Shown piece after piece: positions 1 through 8,063 of a stretch of DNA of 64,000 bases. The notes below the pieces were generated by a model. The model saw only the letters and a list, made by a program, of their open reading frames with translations. It was not told the origin of the DNA and did no database searches. A program made the position numbers and the translations under genes. The stretch covers positions 10,061 to 74,060 of the forward strand of contig CAJUTC010000012.1 in the NCBI GenBank assembly GCA_910589195.1, written 5' to 3'. Each line of letters begins with the position of its first letter. Positions within the stretch are counted from its first letter, which is position 1. This DNA is from an uncultured Lachnospiraceae bacterium (GTDB taxonomy: Bacteria > Bacillota > Clostridia > Lachnospirales > Lachnospiraceae).

Positions 1-2
1 AC

Positions 3-1091
3 AACGGTCTGCATGTAGGGACAAATAAATCTGCCAATGTGGTGAAGGTATACTACGCATCCGATGAAAGCGGAGATGGGATCCCCGATAAGTACCAGAT
101 AACCATCACATATGCAACAGAAGATGTTGCAAAAGGTACTGTAACGGGCACTACGAAAGAAGTTCACACAATTTATGATGTTACCAGGAAAGAAGACGGT
201 ACATTAGTCTTTGGCGACGAAGTGAAACCTGTGAACCCAGACGCAAGTGTGACAGTTACTCCGGCAGAAGGATATGAGTTTGTAAACTGGACATCTGCAG
301 ATTTAGAGAGAGCAGCAGGCACGTATGCAAGTTTGGAAGAAATCCGTGCAGGATTATTTGATTCCGATACAGTATTTACAGCTCATTTCAAGGCAGTTGA
401 CAAGAAGGATCCGGATGACGGAAATGATAATAAGCCAGTCGATCCAGACGACAATAAACCAGGAACAAACCCAGGAGGAGAAGACAACAATCCAGGAACG
501 AATCCAGGAGGAAGCGACAACAATCCAGGAACAAACCCGGGAGGAAACGACAACAATCCAGGAACAAACCCAGGGGGAAGCGACAACAATCCAGGAACGA
601 ATCCGGGAGGAAGCGACAACAATCCAGGAACGAATCCAGGAGGAAGCGACAACAATCCAGGAACAAACCCAGGAGGAAGTGATAACAATCCGGGCACGAA
701 TCCAGGAGGAAATGATAATAATCCTACCAATCCTGACAGAAACGACAGGCCTAGCATTGGCGGCGGTGGTGGAACCGGCGGCGGTGGCGGAGGAACAACT
801 CCCGTAACCGGCGGTGGGGTATCTCCTGAAACTGGCGCAGAAGGTGCGGAACCAGGAACAGATACCATAACCATTGATCCAGAAACAGTACCATTAGCAG
901 CGCTTCCGGAAGATGTAAGCAAGATCGTTTCCGATGGAATTACCATTCCTGATGAAGAAGTGCCGTTATTTGGTCTTCCAAAGACTGGTGATACCAGCAT
1001 TCCCATGGGCGCGTTAGTAGGAATGATGTTAATTTCCTTACTGGGAACCTTTGGAATTGCGAAAAAGCGGAAAGAGGATGGCGAAGTTTAA
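3..1091 (+). CDS. LPXTG cell-wall-anchored surface protein, C-terminal part (5' end outside window)
   Basis: The reading frame is already open at base 3 with no start, so this is the C-terminal part of a larger protein. Counting from the GTG at 39, residues 1-120 resemble the short beta-rich modules of Clostridia surface proteins (DESGDGIPDKYQ; GYEFVNWTSADL). Next come a Pro/Asn/Gly-rich stalk with eight 11-residue repeats (142-229), a glycine run (241-252), and a classical sortase signal: LPKTG at 313-317, a hydrophobic segment and the basic tail KKRK. Sortase would cleave between T and G and link the protein to peptidoglycan. The stalk probably spans the wall. The ligand-binding part lies upstream and cannot be judged. 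A terminator follows at 1158. Confidence 0.9.
   Translation, partial: NGLHVGTNKSANVVKVYYASDESGDGIPDKYQITITYATEDVAKGTVTGTTKEVHTIYDVTRKEDGTLVFGDEVKPVNPDASVTVTPAEGYEFVNWTSADLERAAGTYASLEEIRAGLFDSDTVFTAHFKAVDKKDPDDGNDNKPVDPDDNKPGTNPGGEDNNPGTNPGGSDNNPGTNPGGNDNNPGTNPGGSDNNPGTNPGGSDNNPGTNPGGSDNNPGTNPGGSDNNPGTNPGGNDNNPTNPDRNDRPSIGGGGGTGGGGGGTTPVTGGGVSPETGAEGAEPGTDTITIDPETVPLAALPEDVSKIVSDGITIPDEEVPLFGLPKTGDTSIPMGALVGMMLISLLGTFGIAKKRKEDGEV
462..725 (+). repeat. Eight tandem 33-bp repeats encoding an 11-residue stalk unit
   Basis: Eight in-frame copies encode GTNPGG(S/N/E)DNNP. The unit length is a multiple of three, so gain or loss of copies changes stalk length without a frameshift. There are no unique spacers, so this is not a CRISPR array. 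The repetition keeps long open frames on the other strand that are not genes. Confidence 0.95.
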
Positions 1092-1157
1092 AAGCCAGAG
1101 CCTGAATATTAAAATTAAATATTGCAGCTAGAGAAGCTGTAATACAAAATGCGACAG

Positions 1158-1190
1158 AGCCTCGGGATTTCCCGGGGCTTTGTTGTGTTG
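1158..1190 (+). terminator. Rho-independent terminator after the LPXTG gene
   Basis: A perfect 9-bp stem (AGCCTCGGG with CCCGGGGCT, one G-T pair) with loop ATTT is followed by a T-rich stretch. It separates the surface-protein gene from the Mrp operon. Confidence 0.85.
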
Positions 1191-1321
1191 TGAAAGACGT
1201 TTCAATAAAAGTTTGCCTTATTACAGAAAGACATTATGGGAACATAGCAAGATACCGATGCCACTAGGAAATCAGGGGTGTTATTTTTTTGTCAATTTTT
1301 GCCCGGGAGCCACAGTTTGCC

Positions 1322-1350
1322 TTGTGATTCTAAAAGAAAGGGAGTATAAT
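1322..1350 (+). promoter_or_regulatory. Probable promoter of the Mrp operon
   Basis: TTGTGA and a perfect TATAAT are separated by 17 bp, about 105 bp upstream of mrpE. The interval 1092-1456 otherwise holds only the terminator and no convincing gene. Confidence 0.7.
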
Positions 1351-1456
1351 AAGAGTCGAAATTTTATCGGGATGTTCCAATCAGGTGTTTTGTACCCATA
1401 TTTGCGATAAGATCCAATTAATAGGAGAGGCGGCTTGGAAAAGAAGGAGGGCAGCT

Positions 1457-2119
1457 ATGTATGTGCTAATTTTTAGTGTATGGCTGATTTTAAATGGCAG
1501 AGTGACGGCTGAGATTTGTATATTTGGCATAGTAATTTCAGCGGCGCTTTTTTGGTTTCTCTGCCGCTTTATGGATTATAGCCTGAAAAAAGAGATCTTA
1601 ATTTTCCGGCTTCTACCCTTATTGATCCAGTATTTTTGGGTATTAGTAAAAGAAATTGTAAAAGCAAATGTAAGTGTATTGAAGTTGATTTTATCACCAG
1701 AGCTGTGTCCGGAACCTGCGCTTGTGTATTTTGATACAGAACTTAAGACGGGTCTGGCAAAGGTGATGCTGGCAGATTCTATTACCCTGACTCCGGGAAC
1801 GATTACCGTTTCCCTGGAAGGGAACCGTTACTGTGTCCACTGCTTAGACAAAGAATTAGCGGAAGGAATGGAGAATTCTGTTTTTGTGGAATTGCTGCAA
1901 AAAATGGAAGCTTTTATAGGAACGGAATTTATGGGGAACCAGGCCATACGAGAAGAACGAAGGAATCAGACCATACAAGAAGAACGAGGGAACCAGGCCA
2001 TACAAGAAGACCAAGGAAACCAGACCAAGCAGAAAGACGCAGGCATTAGACATCGTGCTGAAAAAAGAAAGCCTGAGAATCCGCCAGAGAAAGAAAAGGA
2101 GAGGGAAGGATGGAGTTAA
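1457..2119 (+). CDS. mrpE: Multisubunit cation/H+ antiporter subunit E (MrpE/MnhE)
   Basis: This is the first gene of the antiporter operon. The 220-residue product has two N-terminal membrane segments and the MnhE-type core (PLLIQYFWVLVKEIVKAN; DSITLTPGTITV). It is an accessory membrane subunit of the complex. The start was chosen at ATG 1457 because AAGGAGGG lies 5 nt upstream; the open frame extends further 5' without a ribosome site. Usual family members are about 160 residues. The extra length is a charged tail, residues 160-195, made of four 9-residue repeats of the type GNQAIQEER (27 bp each, 1934-2041), followed by Lys/Glu-rich sequence. The gene overlaps mrpF by 10 bp, consistent with coupled translation. 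Confidence 0.9.
   Translation: MYVLIFSVWLILNGRVTAEICIFGIVISAALFWFLCRFMDYSLKKEILIFRLLPLLIQYFWVLVKEIVKANVSVLKLILSPELCPEPALVYFDTELKTGLAKVMLADSITLTPGTITVSLEGNRYCVHCLDKELAEGMENSVFVELLQKMEAFIGTEFMGNQAIREERRNQTIQEERGNQAIQEDQGNQTKQKDAGIRHRAEKRKPENPPEKEKEREGWS
1934..2041 (+). repeat. Four 27-bp tandem repeats in the mrpE tail
   Basis: Four imperfect in-frame copies encode (G/R)NQ(A/T)IxEE(R/Q)-like units. The last copy is degenerate. They lie beyond the conserved MnhE domain, on the cytoplasmic or otherwise soluble tail. Confidence 0.85.
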
Positions 2120-2469
2120 TTGAATTGGCATATAACAGCCTCATGACAGGCGCAATTATGATATTGGCGGTTTTGATTATATGCAGTATGATCCGTTCTG
2201 TCCTGGGTCCCCGGATTGCGGATCGGATTATTGCGGTTAATATGATTGGGACTATGATTATTATGATTATTGCCATTTTGTCGGTATATCTGGATGAAAA
2301 TTATCTGGTAGATATCTGCCTGATTTATGCGATGATTAGTTTTCTTGGGGTTGTTGTATTGTGCAAGGTATATACCGGTGTGTATCTTAAGAAGAAAAAG
2401 ATGCTGGCAAATATGGAAGCCATTGAAACGAATGTGGCATCCTGCCAGAAGGATAATGAGGTGGCTTAA
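2110..2469 (+). CDS. mrpF: Cation/H+ antiporter subunit F (MrpF/MnhF)
   Basis: The product has 119 residues and three predicted membrane helices, with the MnhF hallmark of a conserved stretch after helix 1 (GPRIADRIIAVNMIGT). It is a small membrane subunit needed for assembly of Mrp complexes. It starts inside the end of mrpE, behind GGGAAGG, and ends 1 bp before mrpG. The last 25 residues (KKKKMLANMEAIE onward) are hydrophilic and somewhat longer than usual for the family, echoing the extended tails of its neighbours. Confidence 0.92.
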   Translation: MELIELAYNSLMTGAIMILAVLIICSMIRSVLGPRIADRIIAVNMIGTMIIMIIAILSVYLDENYLVDICLIYAMISFLGVVVLCKVYTGVYLKKKKMLANMEAIETNVASCQKDNEVA

Positions 2470-2470
2470 C

Positions 2471-3034
2471 ATGGTTTGGCAGTGGTGCAGGTTTGGGGCG
2501 GCTTCGGTTTGTTTTATAATCGGGATTGTATTTATGTTGGTAGCTGTGTTTGGCGTGAACCGGTTCCGGAAGGCATTAAACCGGATGCATGCGGCGGCTC
2601 TTGGGGATACATTAGGAATTTTATTTGTTTTTTTGGGATTGATCCTAATGAGAGGCATATCCCTTGACTCGTTGAAATTGTTTCTGGTAATTTTATTTTT
2701 CTGGATGGCAAGCCCGGTTTCCGGTCATATGATCAGCCGGTTAGAGGCGATGACGGATGAGGAGCTGGGTGAGCTTTTCGTAATCCGGAAGGATAAGACA
2801 TTTCGGGAAGGAAAGAAAGCTTCAGAAGGCATATCATTCCAGGGGGGAAAGGAAGTTTCGGAAGGCAAATCGCTCCAGGAAGGAAAGGAAGTTTCGGAAG
2901 GCAAATCGTTCCAGGAAGGAAAGGAAGTTTCGGAAGGCAAATCGTTCCAGGAAGGAAAGGAAGTTTCGGAAGGCAAATCGTTCCAGGAAGGAAAGGAAGC
3001 TTCGGAAGGCATATCTGCTCCAAACGACCGGTGA
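2471..3034 (+). CDS. mrpG: Cation/H+ antiporter subunit G (MrpG/MnhG) with repetitive tail
   Basis: The 187-residue product has three membrane segments in residues 1-90 and the MnhG signature RMHAAALGDTLG near residue 38. ATG 2471 is preceded by GAGGTGG at good spacing and lies one base after the mrpF stop. Typical MnhG proteins are about 100-130 residues. Here residues 111-182 are six tandem 12-residue units of the type FQEGKEVSEGKS, highly charged and nearly identical at DNA level. The two end copies share the variant ASEGIS. The conserved core is intact, so the tail is an addition and not a replacement. Its function is unknown. Confidence 0.9.
   Translation: MVWQWCRFGAASVCFIIGIVFMLVAVFGVNRFRKALNRMHAAALGDTLGILFVFLGLILMRGISLDSLKLFLVILFFWMASPVSGHMISRLEAMTDEELGELFVIRKDKTFREGKKASEGISFQGGKEVSEGKSLQEGKEVSEGKSFQEGKEVSEGKSFQEGKEVSEGKSFQEGKEASEGISAPNDR
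2801..3016 (+). repeat. Six 36-bp tandem repeats in the mrpG tail
   Basis: Six contiguous 36-bp units lie in frame; the central copies are almost identical and the outer ones more divergent, as expected for recent slippage or unequal exchange. The unit is a multiple of 12 codons, so copy number can change without loss of frame. Confidence 0.95.
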
Positions 3035-3133
3035 CCAGGTTCGGCATGCGGAAAGAATGTTTCCCCATAGCCTATTTATATGGAGCGATGAAAAGGGCAA
3101 AGGAAAGCATCGTTTAATCGGAGGAAGATAAAA

Positions 3134-3406
3134 ATGGGTATGAGGCTGTTTGAGATTATTTTGCTGATCTGTTTGATGGTCTGTGCTGTTTCTGTGGGGT
3201 TTACCAAGGATTTGCTTACATCGATTATAATCTTTATGTCCTATAGCCTGATTATGTGCGTGATTTGGATTTTGCTCCAATCGCCAGATTTGGCGATTAC
3301 GGAAGCAGCCGTAGGGGCAGGCGTAACCAGTATCCTGTTTTTTGTTACGCTGAAAAAAATTCGGGCCATCCGAAGGGAGGGGCAAAATGAGCAGGAGAAG
3401 GGATAA
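3134..3406 (+). CDS. DUF4040/MbhD-type subunit (split MrpA C-terminal module)
   Basis: The 90-residue product has three membrane helices and the diagnostic LLQSPDLAITEAAVGAGVTS motif of the MbhD/DUF4040 family. In canonical Mrp this module is fused to the C-terminus of MrpA; here it is free-standing, as in Mbh-type and many clostridial systems. ATG 3134 follows GGAGGAAG. The 99 bp before it hold no other feature. It overlaps the next gene by 20 bp. Confidence 0.88.
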   Translation: MGMRLFEIILLICLMVCAVSVGFTKDLLTSIIIFMSYSLIMCVIWILLQSPDLAITEAAVGAGVTSILFFVTLKKIRAIRREGQNEQEKG

Positions 3407-4511
3407 TTACGAGAACAGCCGATGGCGGAAATTTGAACGCTGGTTAGATGGAGAGATCGATCCCTTATCAGCGAAAGGGATTGAAACGGTAGTACCAGAT
3501 TCATCTTCTGCCCAAAACCAAGCAGGGACAGGACTGTCTGGCGGAGCTGTTCAGGATCTGGCACAGGCTTATTTGCAGAATCTGGAGGCAAAAGCAGAAC
3601 GGCCAGATTCAGACTTTAATGGTTATATGGAAACTGAGCCAAGGGAAAGCGGTCAAATGGCAATCCAGTTAAAGGAAGACGGACAAACGGAACCAGAATT
3701 ATGGAAGGTAGAAGAAACGGATCAAAAGCGGCAAAAAGAGAGAGAGGAAAGAGGAATTCGGATCTACCGAAGGTTCTATCAGATTATGTCAGTGTTGCTT
3801 TGCATGGGCATTATCCTGGTGCTTTTGTGGACAATTGCGTATCTTCCTATATTTGGAAATGCGGGAAACCCGGATAATAATGAGGTATCGGCTCGCTACA
3901 TTGAACAGGGCCTTAAAGAAACCGGCGCAGTTAATATTGTCACTGGGATGATTCTGGATTACCGGGCGTTTGACACGTTTGGGGAATCTTGCGTCCTGTT
4001 TATTGCTTCCTGCTGTGTGCTGGTTCTTTTGCGGACGGATCACCACAGCCAGGAAGAAACCGATAGTTCCCTTTCGGATCGGATGTATGAACCAAAAAAT
4101 GATATGATCCTTCAAAAGTGTGCCTGTGTGCTGGTTCCGGTGATTTTGGTATTTGGGATATACATGATACTAAATGGGCATTTATCGCCAGGCGGCGGTT
4201 TCTCCGGAGGGGCGGTTCTTGGTTCGGGTCTGATTTTGTATCTGAATGCCTTTGGCTTTGCGAAAACGGAGCGTTTTTTTAATGCGAAAGTTTACCGGCG
4301 TGTTACTGTTAGCGCCCTAACCTTTTACTGCCTGGCCAAAAGTTATTCCTTTTTTACCGGAGCCAATCACCTGGAAAGCGGCATCCCTCTGGGCACACCG
4401 GGAGCCATTATCAGCAGCGGCCTGATCTTGCCTTTAAATATCTGTGTAGGCCTGGTTGTCGCCTGTACCATGTATGCGTTTTACACCTTGTTCCGGAAAG
4501 GAGGGATTTAA
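3387..4511 (+). CDS. mrpB: MbhE-MnhB fusion subunit of the antiporter with a long hydrophilic N-terminus
   Basis: The product has 374 residues. Residues 1-126 are hydrophilic, charged and unlike the family. A membrane helix follows (about 134-150), then an MbhE-like segment (YIEQGLKETGAVNIVTGMIL; DYRAFDTFGES), then the MnhB domain from about 240 with the signature GHLSPGGGFSGGAVLG. MbhE is the last piece of the MrpA C-terminus in canonical systems, so here it has moved onto MnhB. ATG 3387 follows GGGAGGGG. The fused architecture fits the Mrp/Mbh lineage; the soluble N-terminal extension is unexplained. Confidence 0.88.
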   Translation: MSRRRDNYENSRWRKFERWLDGEIDPLSAKGIETVVPDSSSAQNQAGTGLSGGAVQDLAQAYLQNLEAKAERPDSDFNGYMETEPRESGQMAIQLKEDGQTEPELWKVEETDQKRQKEREERGIRIYRRFYQIMSVLLCMGIILVLLWTIAYLPIFGNAGNPDNNEVSARYIEQGLKETGAVNIVTGMILDYRAFDTFGESCVLFIASCCVLVLLRTDHHSQEETDSSLSDRMYEPKNDMILQKCACVLVPVILVFGIYMILNGHLSPGGGFSGGAVLGSGLILYLNAFGFAKTERFFNAKVYRRVTVSALTFYCLAKSYSFFTGANHLESGIPLGTPGAIISSGLILPLNICVGLVVACTMYAFYTLFRKGGI

Positions 4512-4512
4512 G

Positions 4513-4890
4513 GTGGCCGCCCATTTGCTTTATAATATAGAAGAAACAGTGGCAGTGGTTTTATTTGGAATCGGATTTACCATGCTGCTGCTTCACCGGA
4601 ACCTGATAAAAAAGATTATGGGAATGAATATTATGGACACGGCAGTGTATCTGTTTTTGGCTGCCAAGGGCTATATCCGGGGGCGGATGGTTCCCATTGT
4701 GGTGGACGGGATTACCGACGCAGAGGCATATATAAACCCGGTGCCAAGCGGCCTGGTTTTGACTGGCATCGTAGTTTCCGTCAGCACCACAGCCCTGATG
4801 TTAGCCCTTACCATCCGCCTGTATGAACGGTATCATTCCCTGGATTTGGATCAAATCCTGATGCAGGCGAAGAAGGAGGAGCCGTCATGA
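4513..4890 (+). CDS. mrpC: Cation/H+ antiporter subunit C (MrpC, NuoK-like)
   Basis: The 125-residue product has three membrane helices and the NuoK/MnhC pattern (FGIGFTMLLLHRNLIKKIMG; NPVPSGLVLTGIVVS). The start is GTG 4513, 7 nt after GGAAAGGAGGG, one base beyond the mrpB stop. It provides the small subunit that sits against the first antiporter-like subunit. Its stop overlaps the next ATG by 4 bp (ATGA). Confidence 0.9.
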   Translation: MAAHLLYNIEETVAVVLFGIGFTMLLLHRNLIKKIMGMNIMDTAVYLFLAAKGYIRGRMVPIVVDGITDAEAYINPVPSGLVLTGIVVSVSTTALMLALTIRLYERYHSLDLDQILMQAKKEEPS

Positions 4891-6542
4891 CGCTGGTACA
4901 AAATTTCCCTTTCTTTTCAATCATTATCGCCATGTTTTCCGGGATTCTCTCTTCTGTGCTGAATAGCAGGCAAGCCAGAAATGTAAGCCTTGCGGCAATT
5001 TTAATTACAACCGCCATGTCAGGGGCGGTTCTGGGCTACTGCCTTGGGACAGGCGAAAGCTATACTTATATGATGGGCCATTTTCCAGCGCCCTGGGGCA
5101 ATGAAATCCGGGCAGGCGTGCTGGAGGGTCTGACAGCCCTTCTGTTTGGCATTGTTATGCTGCTTTCCGTTGTGGGAGGGATGAAGCATACATTTGAGGA
5201 TGTAGAAGCGTCAAAAATAAACCTGTTTTTTATTATGATTGACCTGATGCTTAGCTCCCTGCTGGCATTGATTTATACCAACGATTTGTTTACCGCCTAT
5301 GTATTTGTAGAGATTAATACCATTGCCGGGTGCGGTCTGATTATGATCCGTCAAAAAGGGCGTAGCTTCGGGGCGGCCATCCGGTATATGATCATGAGTC
5401 AGCTTGGTTCCGGCCTGTTTTTAATCGGCCTTACCCTTCTCTACGATGTAACAGGGCATCTTCTTATGAGTCCGGCGAAGGAGGCAGTCGCGGCGATTGA
5501 AGCGGCGGGAAACTATGAGATCCCCATGCTGGTGATCCTGGCGGTAATCAGTGTAGGACTGGCCATTAAAAGCGGCCTTTACCCCTTTCATTCCTGGATT
5601 CCCGATACCTACGGATACGCTACGCCTACAGCCAGCGCGATTTTATCTGGCCTGGTATCAAAAGGGTATCTATTTTTGCTGATAAAAATTTTTTACCGTG
5701 TACTTGGGCAGGAAAACGTGATTGCCAGCCGGATTGTAAACGTATTATTTTTATTTGGACTGGCCGGGATGATTATGGGATCCGTCCATGCTATATTAGA
5801 ATGGGATACCAGAAGGATGATTGCGTATTCTTCGGTGGCTCAGATCGGCTACATTTATATGGGGATCGGCCTGGGGACACAGGCCGGGATGGTGGCGGCT
5901 GTTTTCCATATGTTTACCCATTCCGCCACAAAAGCGCTTCTCTTTATCAGTGCAGTAGGCCTGTATGAGGTTTCCGGCGGAAAGAAGGATTTTGTCAGTC
6001 TGAGAGGGGCTGGAAACCGGAATCCTTTGGCAGGAGTCGGGTTTACGGTGGGAGCCTTGTCTATGGTGGGGTTTCCCATGCTTTCCGGTTTTATCTCCAA
6101 GCTTTTATTTGCCACTTCCGCCCTTCAAAGCCCTCATAAAATGATGTTTACAATTATCGGCCTGGCGGTAAGTACGATTTTAAATGCCGTCTATTTCCTG
6201 CGTCTGGTAATTACGCTGTACGCAAGGCCCAAAAAGAAAGAGAGCCTAAGGGAAGCTTATGGAAGTGAAGGGGATGCAAGGGAAGCTGGTAAGCAGGAAG
6301 AACGTGTAAAAAAAGCTTGCGAAAGTGAAGGTGACGCAAGGGCTGGCAAGGAAGTAGGGAACCGAAAGGAAACCAACGAGGCAGGGAATGAAAATGCAGC
6401 AGGGGAACAGCTTGGAAAGCAGCATATTTCCTGGGGTCTTGGAACCGCAATCTGCGGTTTTATCCTTTTAAACCTGTTTTTGGGAATGATGTCCCAGCCA
6501 GTGGTGCAGGCGATTGCCAACGGTCTGGCCATGTTCGATTAA
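4887..6542 (+). CDS. Antiporter-like subunit 1 (proton-translocating NuoM/N/MrpD family)
   Basis: The product has 551 residues and the Proton_antipo_M fold. The residues expected of a working half-channel are visible: Glu142 in FVEIN (helix 5), Lys228 in AIKSGLYPFHSW (helix 7), Lys259, His345 and Lys349 in THSATK, and Lys405 in SGFISK (helix 12). Its position directly after mrpC suggests the MrpD role. Residues 447-513, between the last two membrane segments, are a Lys/Glu-rich insert with an internal duplication (two copies of SEGDAR). Translation is probably coupled to mrpC through the ATGA overlap. Confidence 0.9.
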   Translation: MTLVQNFPFFSIIIAMFSGILSSVLNSRQARNVSLAAILITTAMSGAVLGYCLGTGESYTYMMGHFPAPWGNEIRAGVLEGLTALLFGIVMLLSVVGGMKHTFEDVEASKINLFFIMIDLMLSSLLALIYTNDLFTAYVFVEINTIAGCGLIMIRQKGRSFGAAIRYMIMSQLGSGLFLIGLTLLYDVTGHLLMSPAKEAVAAIEAAGNYEIPMLVILAVISVGLAIKSGLYPFHSWIPDTYGYATPTASAILSGLVSKGYLFLLIKIFYRVLGQENVIASRIVNVLFLFGLAGMIMGSVHAILEWDTRRMIAYSSVAQIGYIYMGIGLGTQAGMVAAVFHMFTHSATKALLFISAVGLYEVSGGKKDFVSLRGAGNRNPLAGVGFTVGALSMVGFPMLSGFISKLLFATSALQSPHKMMFTIIGLAVSTILNAVYFLRLVITLYARPKKKESLREAYGSEGDAREAGKQEERVKKACESEGDARAGKEVGNRKETNEAGNENAAGEQLGKQHISWGLGTAICGFILLNLFLGMMSQPVVQAIANGLAMFD

Positions 6543-6558
6543 TTTACAAGGAGGCCAT

Positions 6559-8052
6559 ATGAGAGGAAATATAGTATTGCTGTTACCAATTTTATTTCCG
6601 GCAGCCGCCGGAATCCTGGTTTTAATAGGGAAAGGCTTTGGAGCAAACCGGAACAAGCTGGTTGGTGTGGTATTCCTGGCGCTAGCGGTAAGCGCTGCTT
6701 TCACTGGCCTGGCACTGGCAAAGGGAGGGAGCGTTACCCTGTGGCAGTTAACCGAATACGTAGAAATCGAATTCCGTGTGGACAAAATCGCCGGTCTGTT
6801 TGCGGCATTGACAACGGCGATCTGGCTGTTGGTGGGGATTTACTCGTTTTCTTATATGGTTCATGAGAGGGAGGAATACCAGTTTTTTGGATGGTATCTG
6901 ATTGTGCTTGGGGTGCTGATCGGCCTGGATTTTTCAGCGAACCTGATTACATTTTATGTATGTTATGAGCTGATGACCCTTACCTCCCTTCCCCTTGTGC
7001 TTCATGAACGAACCAAGGAAGCGGTGATGGCAGGCCTGAAATATCTGTTTTATTCGGTGGCCGGGGCATTTTTGGCGCTGTTTGGCATTTTCTTTTTGGC
7101 TTCCGTCTGCCCTTTACTGGATTTTACTCCAGGAGGCGTGATCACCAGGGAGATGATTCGTGGAAAGGAAGGCTTCTGCTTAATGGCGGTCTGCTGCATG
7201 CTCATTGGCTTTGGCACAAAGGCCGGGATGTTTCCCCTTCACGGGTGGCTTCCCACGGCTCATCCCGTGGCTCCGGCGCCTGCCAGCGCCGTTCTTTCCG
7301 GTGTGATTACCAAATCCGGCGTTCTGGCGTTAATCCGTGTGGTCTACTTTATTACAGGCCCCAACCTTCTCCGTGGAACCTGGGTACAACAAGTGTGGCT
7401 GCTGTTAACTCTTCTTACGGTTTTTATGGGTTCCATGCTGGCCTACAAAGAAAAGGTATTAAAAAAGCGTCTGGCCTATTCCACCGTCAGCCAGGTATCC
7501 TATATTTTATTCGGCCTAAGCCTTTTAGAACCGGTGGCATTTATCGGAGCGCTGGCTCATGTGGTATTTCATTCCCTGGTGAAAAACGCTTTGTTTTTAG
7601 CGGCAGGAGCTGTGATCTTCCAGACCGGATGGATCAGGGTAAGCCAAATGAAGGGGCTGGGGAAGGTAATGCCGGTGATGCTTAGCTGCTATACCCTGGT
7701 ATCCTTATCCCTGGTAGGGATTCCGCCTACCAGCGGTTTTATTAGCAAATGGTATCTGGCCCAGGGTGCGCTGGCATCTGGAACGGGGGCCTGGACCTGG
7801 GCAGGGCCGGCGGTTTTGCTTATCAGCGCCCTTTTAACAGCAGGTTACCTGCTTCCTCTGGCAATTGACGGATTTTTTCCGGGATCCGGTTTTGATGAAA
7901 CCGAGCTTGCCTCCAGGAAGCTTTTAGGAAAAGAACCTTCCTGGCAAATGCTGATTCCGGTTCTGGTTTTAACGGCAGGCGCTGTAGCCTTTGGATGCTT
8001 TCCGGAACCCTTTATCAATCTGCTAAAGGGGATCGGGGAAACCGTATTTTAG
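6559..8052 (+). CDS. Antiporter-like subunit 2 (NuoL/M family)
   Basis: The product has 497 residues. ATG 6559 was chosen because AAGGAGG lies just upstream; an earlier in-frame start would run back into the preceding gene. It is a polytopic proton antiporter subunit with Glu137 (YELMT), Lys221 (GTKAGMFPLHGWLP), Lys252 (GVITKSG), the HSLVK motif and the SGFISK lysine. It lacks the long soluble insert of subunit 1. No redox or hydrogenase subunits are nearby, so it should belong to a secondary antiporter and not to complex I. Confidence 0.9.
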   Translation: MRGNIVLLLPILFPAAAGILVLIGKGFGANRNKLVGVVFLALAVSAAFTGLALAKGGSVTLWQLTEYVEIEFRVDKIAGLFAALTTAIWLLVGIYSFSYMVHEREEYQFFGWYLIVLGVLIGLDFSANLITFYVCYELMTLTSLPLVLHERTKEAVMAGLKYLFYSVAGAFLALFGIFFLASVCPLLDFTPGGVITREMIRGKEGFCLMAVCCMLIGFGTKAGMFPLHGWLPTAHPVAPAPASAVLSGVITKSGVLALIRVVYFITGPNLLRGTWVQQVWLLLTLLTVFMGSMLAYKEKVLKKRLAYSTVSQVSYILFGLSLLEPVAFIGALAHVVFHSLVKNALFLAAGAVIFQTGWIRVSQMKGLGKVMPVMLSCYTLVSLSLVGIPPTSGFISKWYLAQGALASGTGAWTWAGPAVLLISALLTAGYLLPLAIDGFFPGSGFDETELASRKLLGKEPSWQMLIPVLVLTAGAVAFGCFPEPFINLLKGIGETVF

Positions 8053-8063
8053 GAGGATCGGGA

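Noticed and set aside
462..725. Regular 33-bp repeats that could suggest a CRISPR array
   Set aside because: The copies are contiguous, without spacers, in frame and inside a coding region; no cas genes are present.
383..1006. Long minus-strand frame (207 codons) opposite the LPXTG gene, rich in Pro/Leu/Phe
   Set aside because: It is kept open by the 33-bp tandem repeats of the real gene; it has no ribosome site and reads as a repetitive shadow.
1180..1410. 76-codon plus-strand frame before the Mrp operon
   Set aside because: It begins in the terminator, contains the operon promoter and lacks a ribosome site.
2725..3068. Overlapping minus-strand frames with repeated Pro/Ser/Phe units opposite mrpG
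   Set aside because: They mirror the 36-bp repeats of mrpG and have no start signals.
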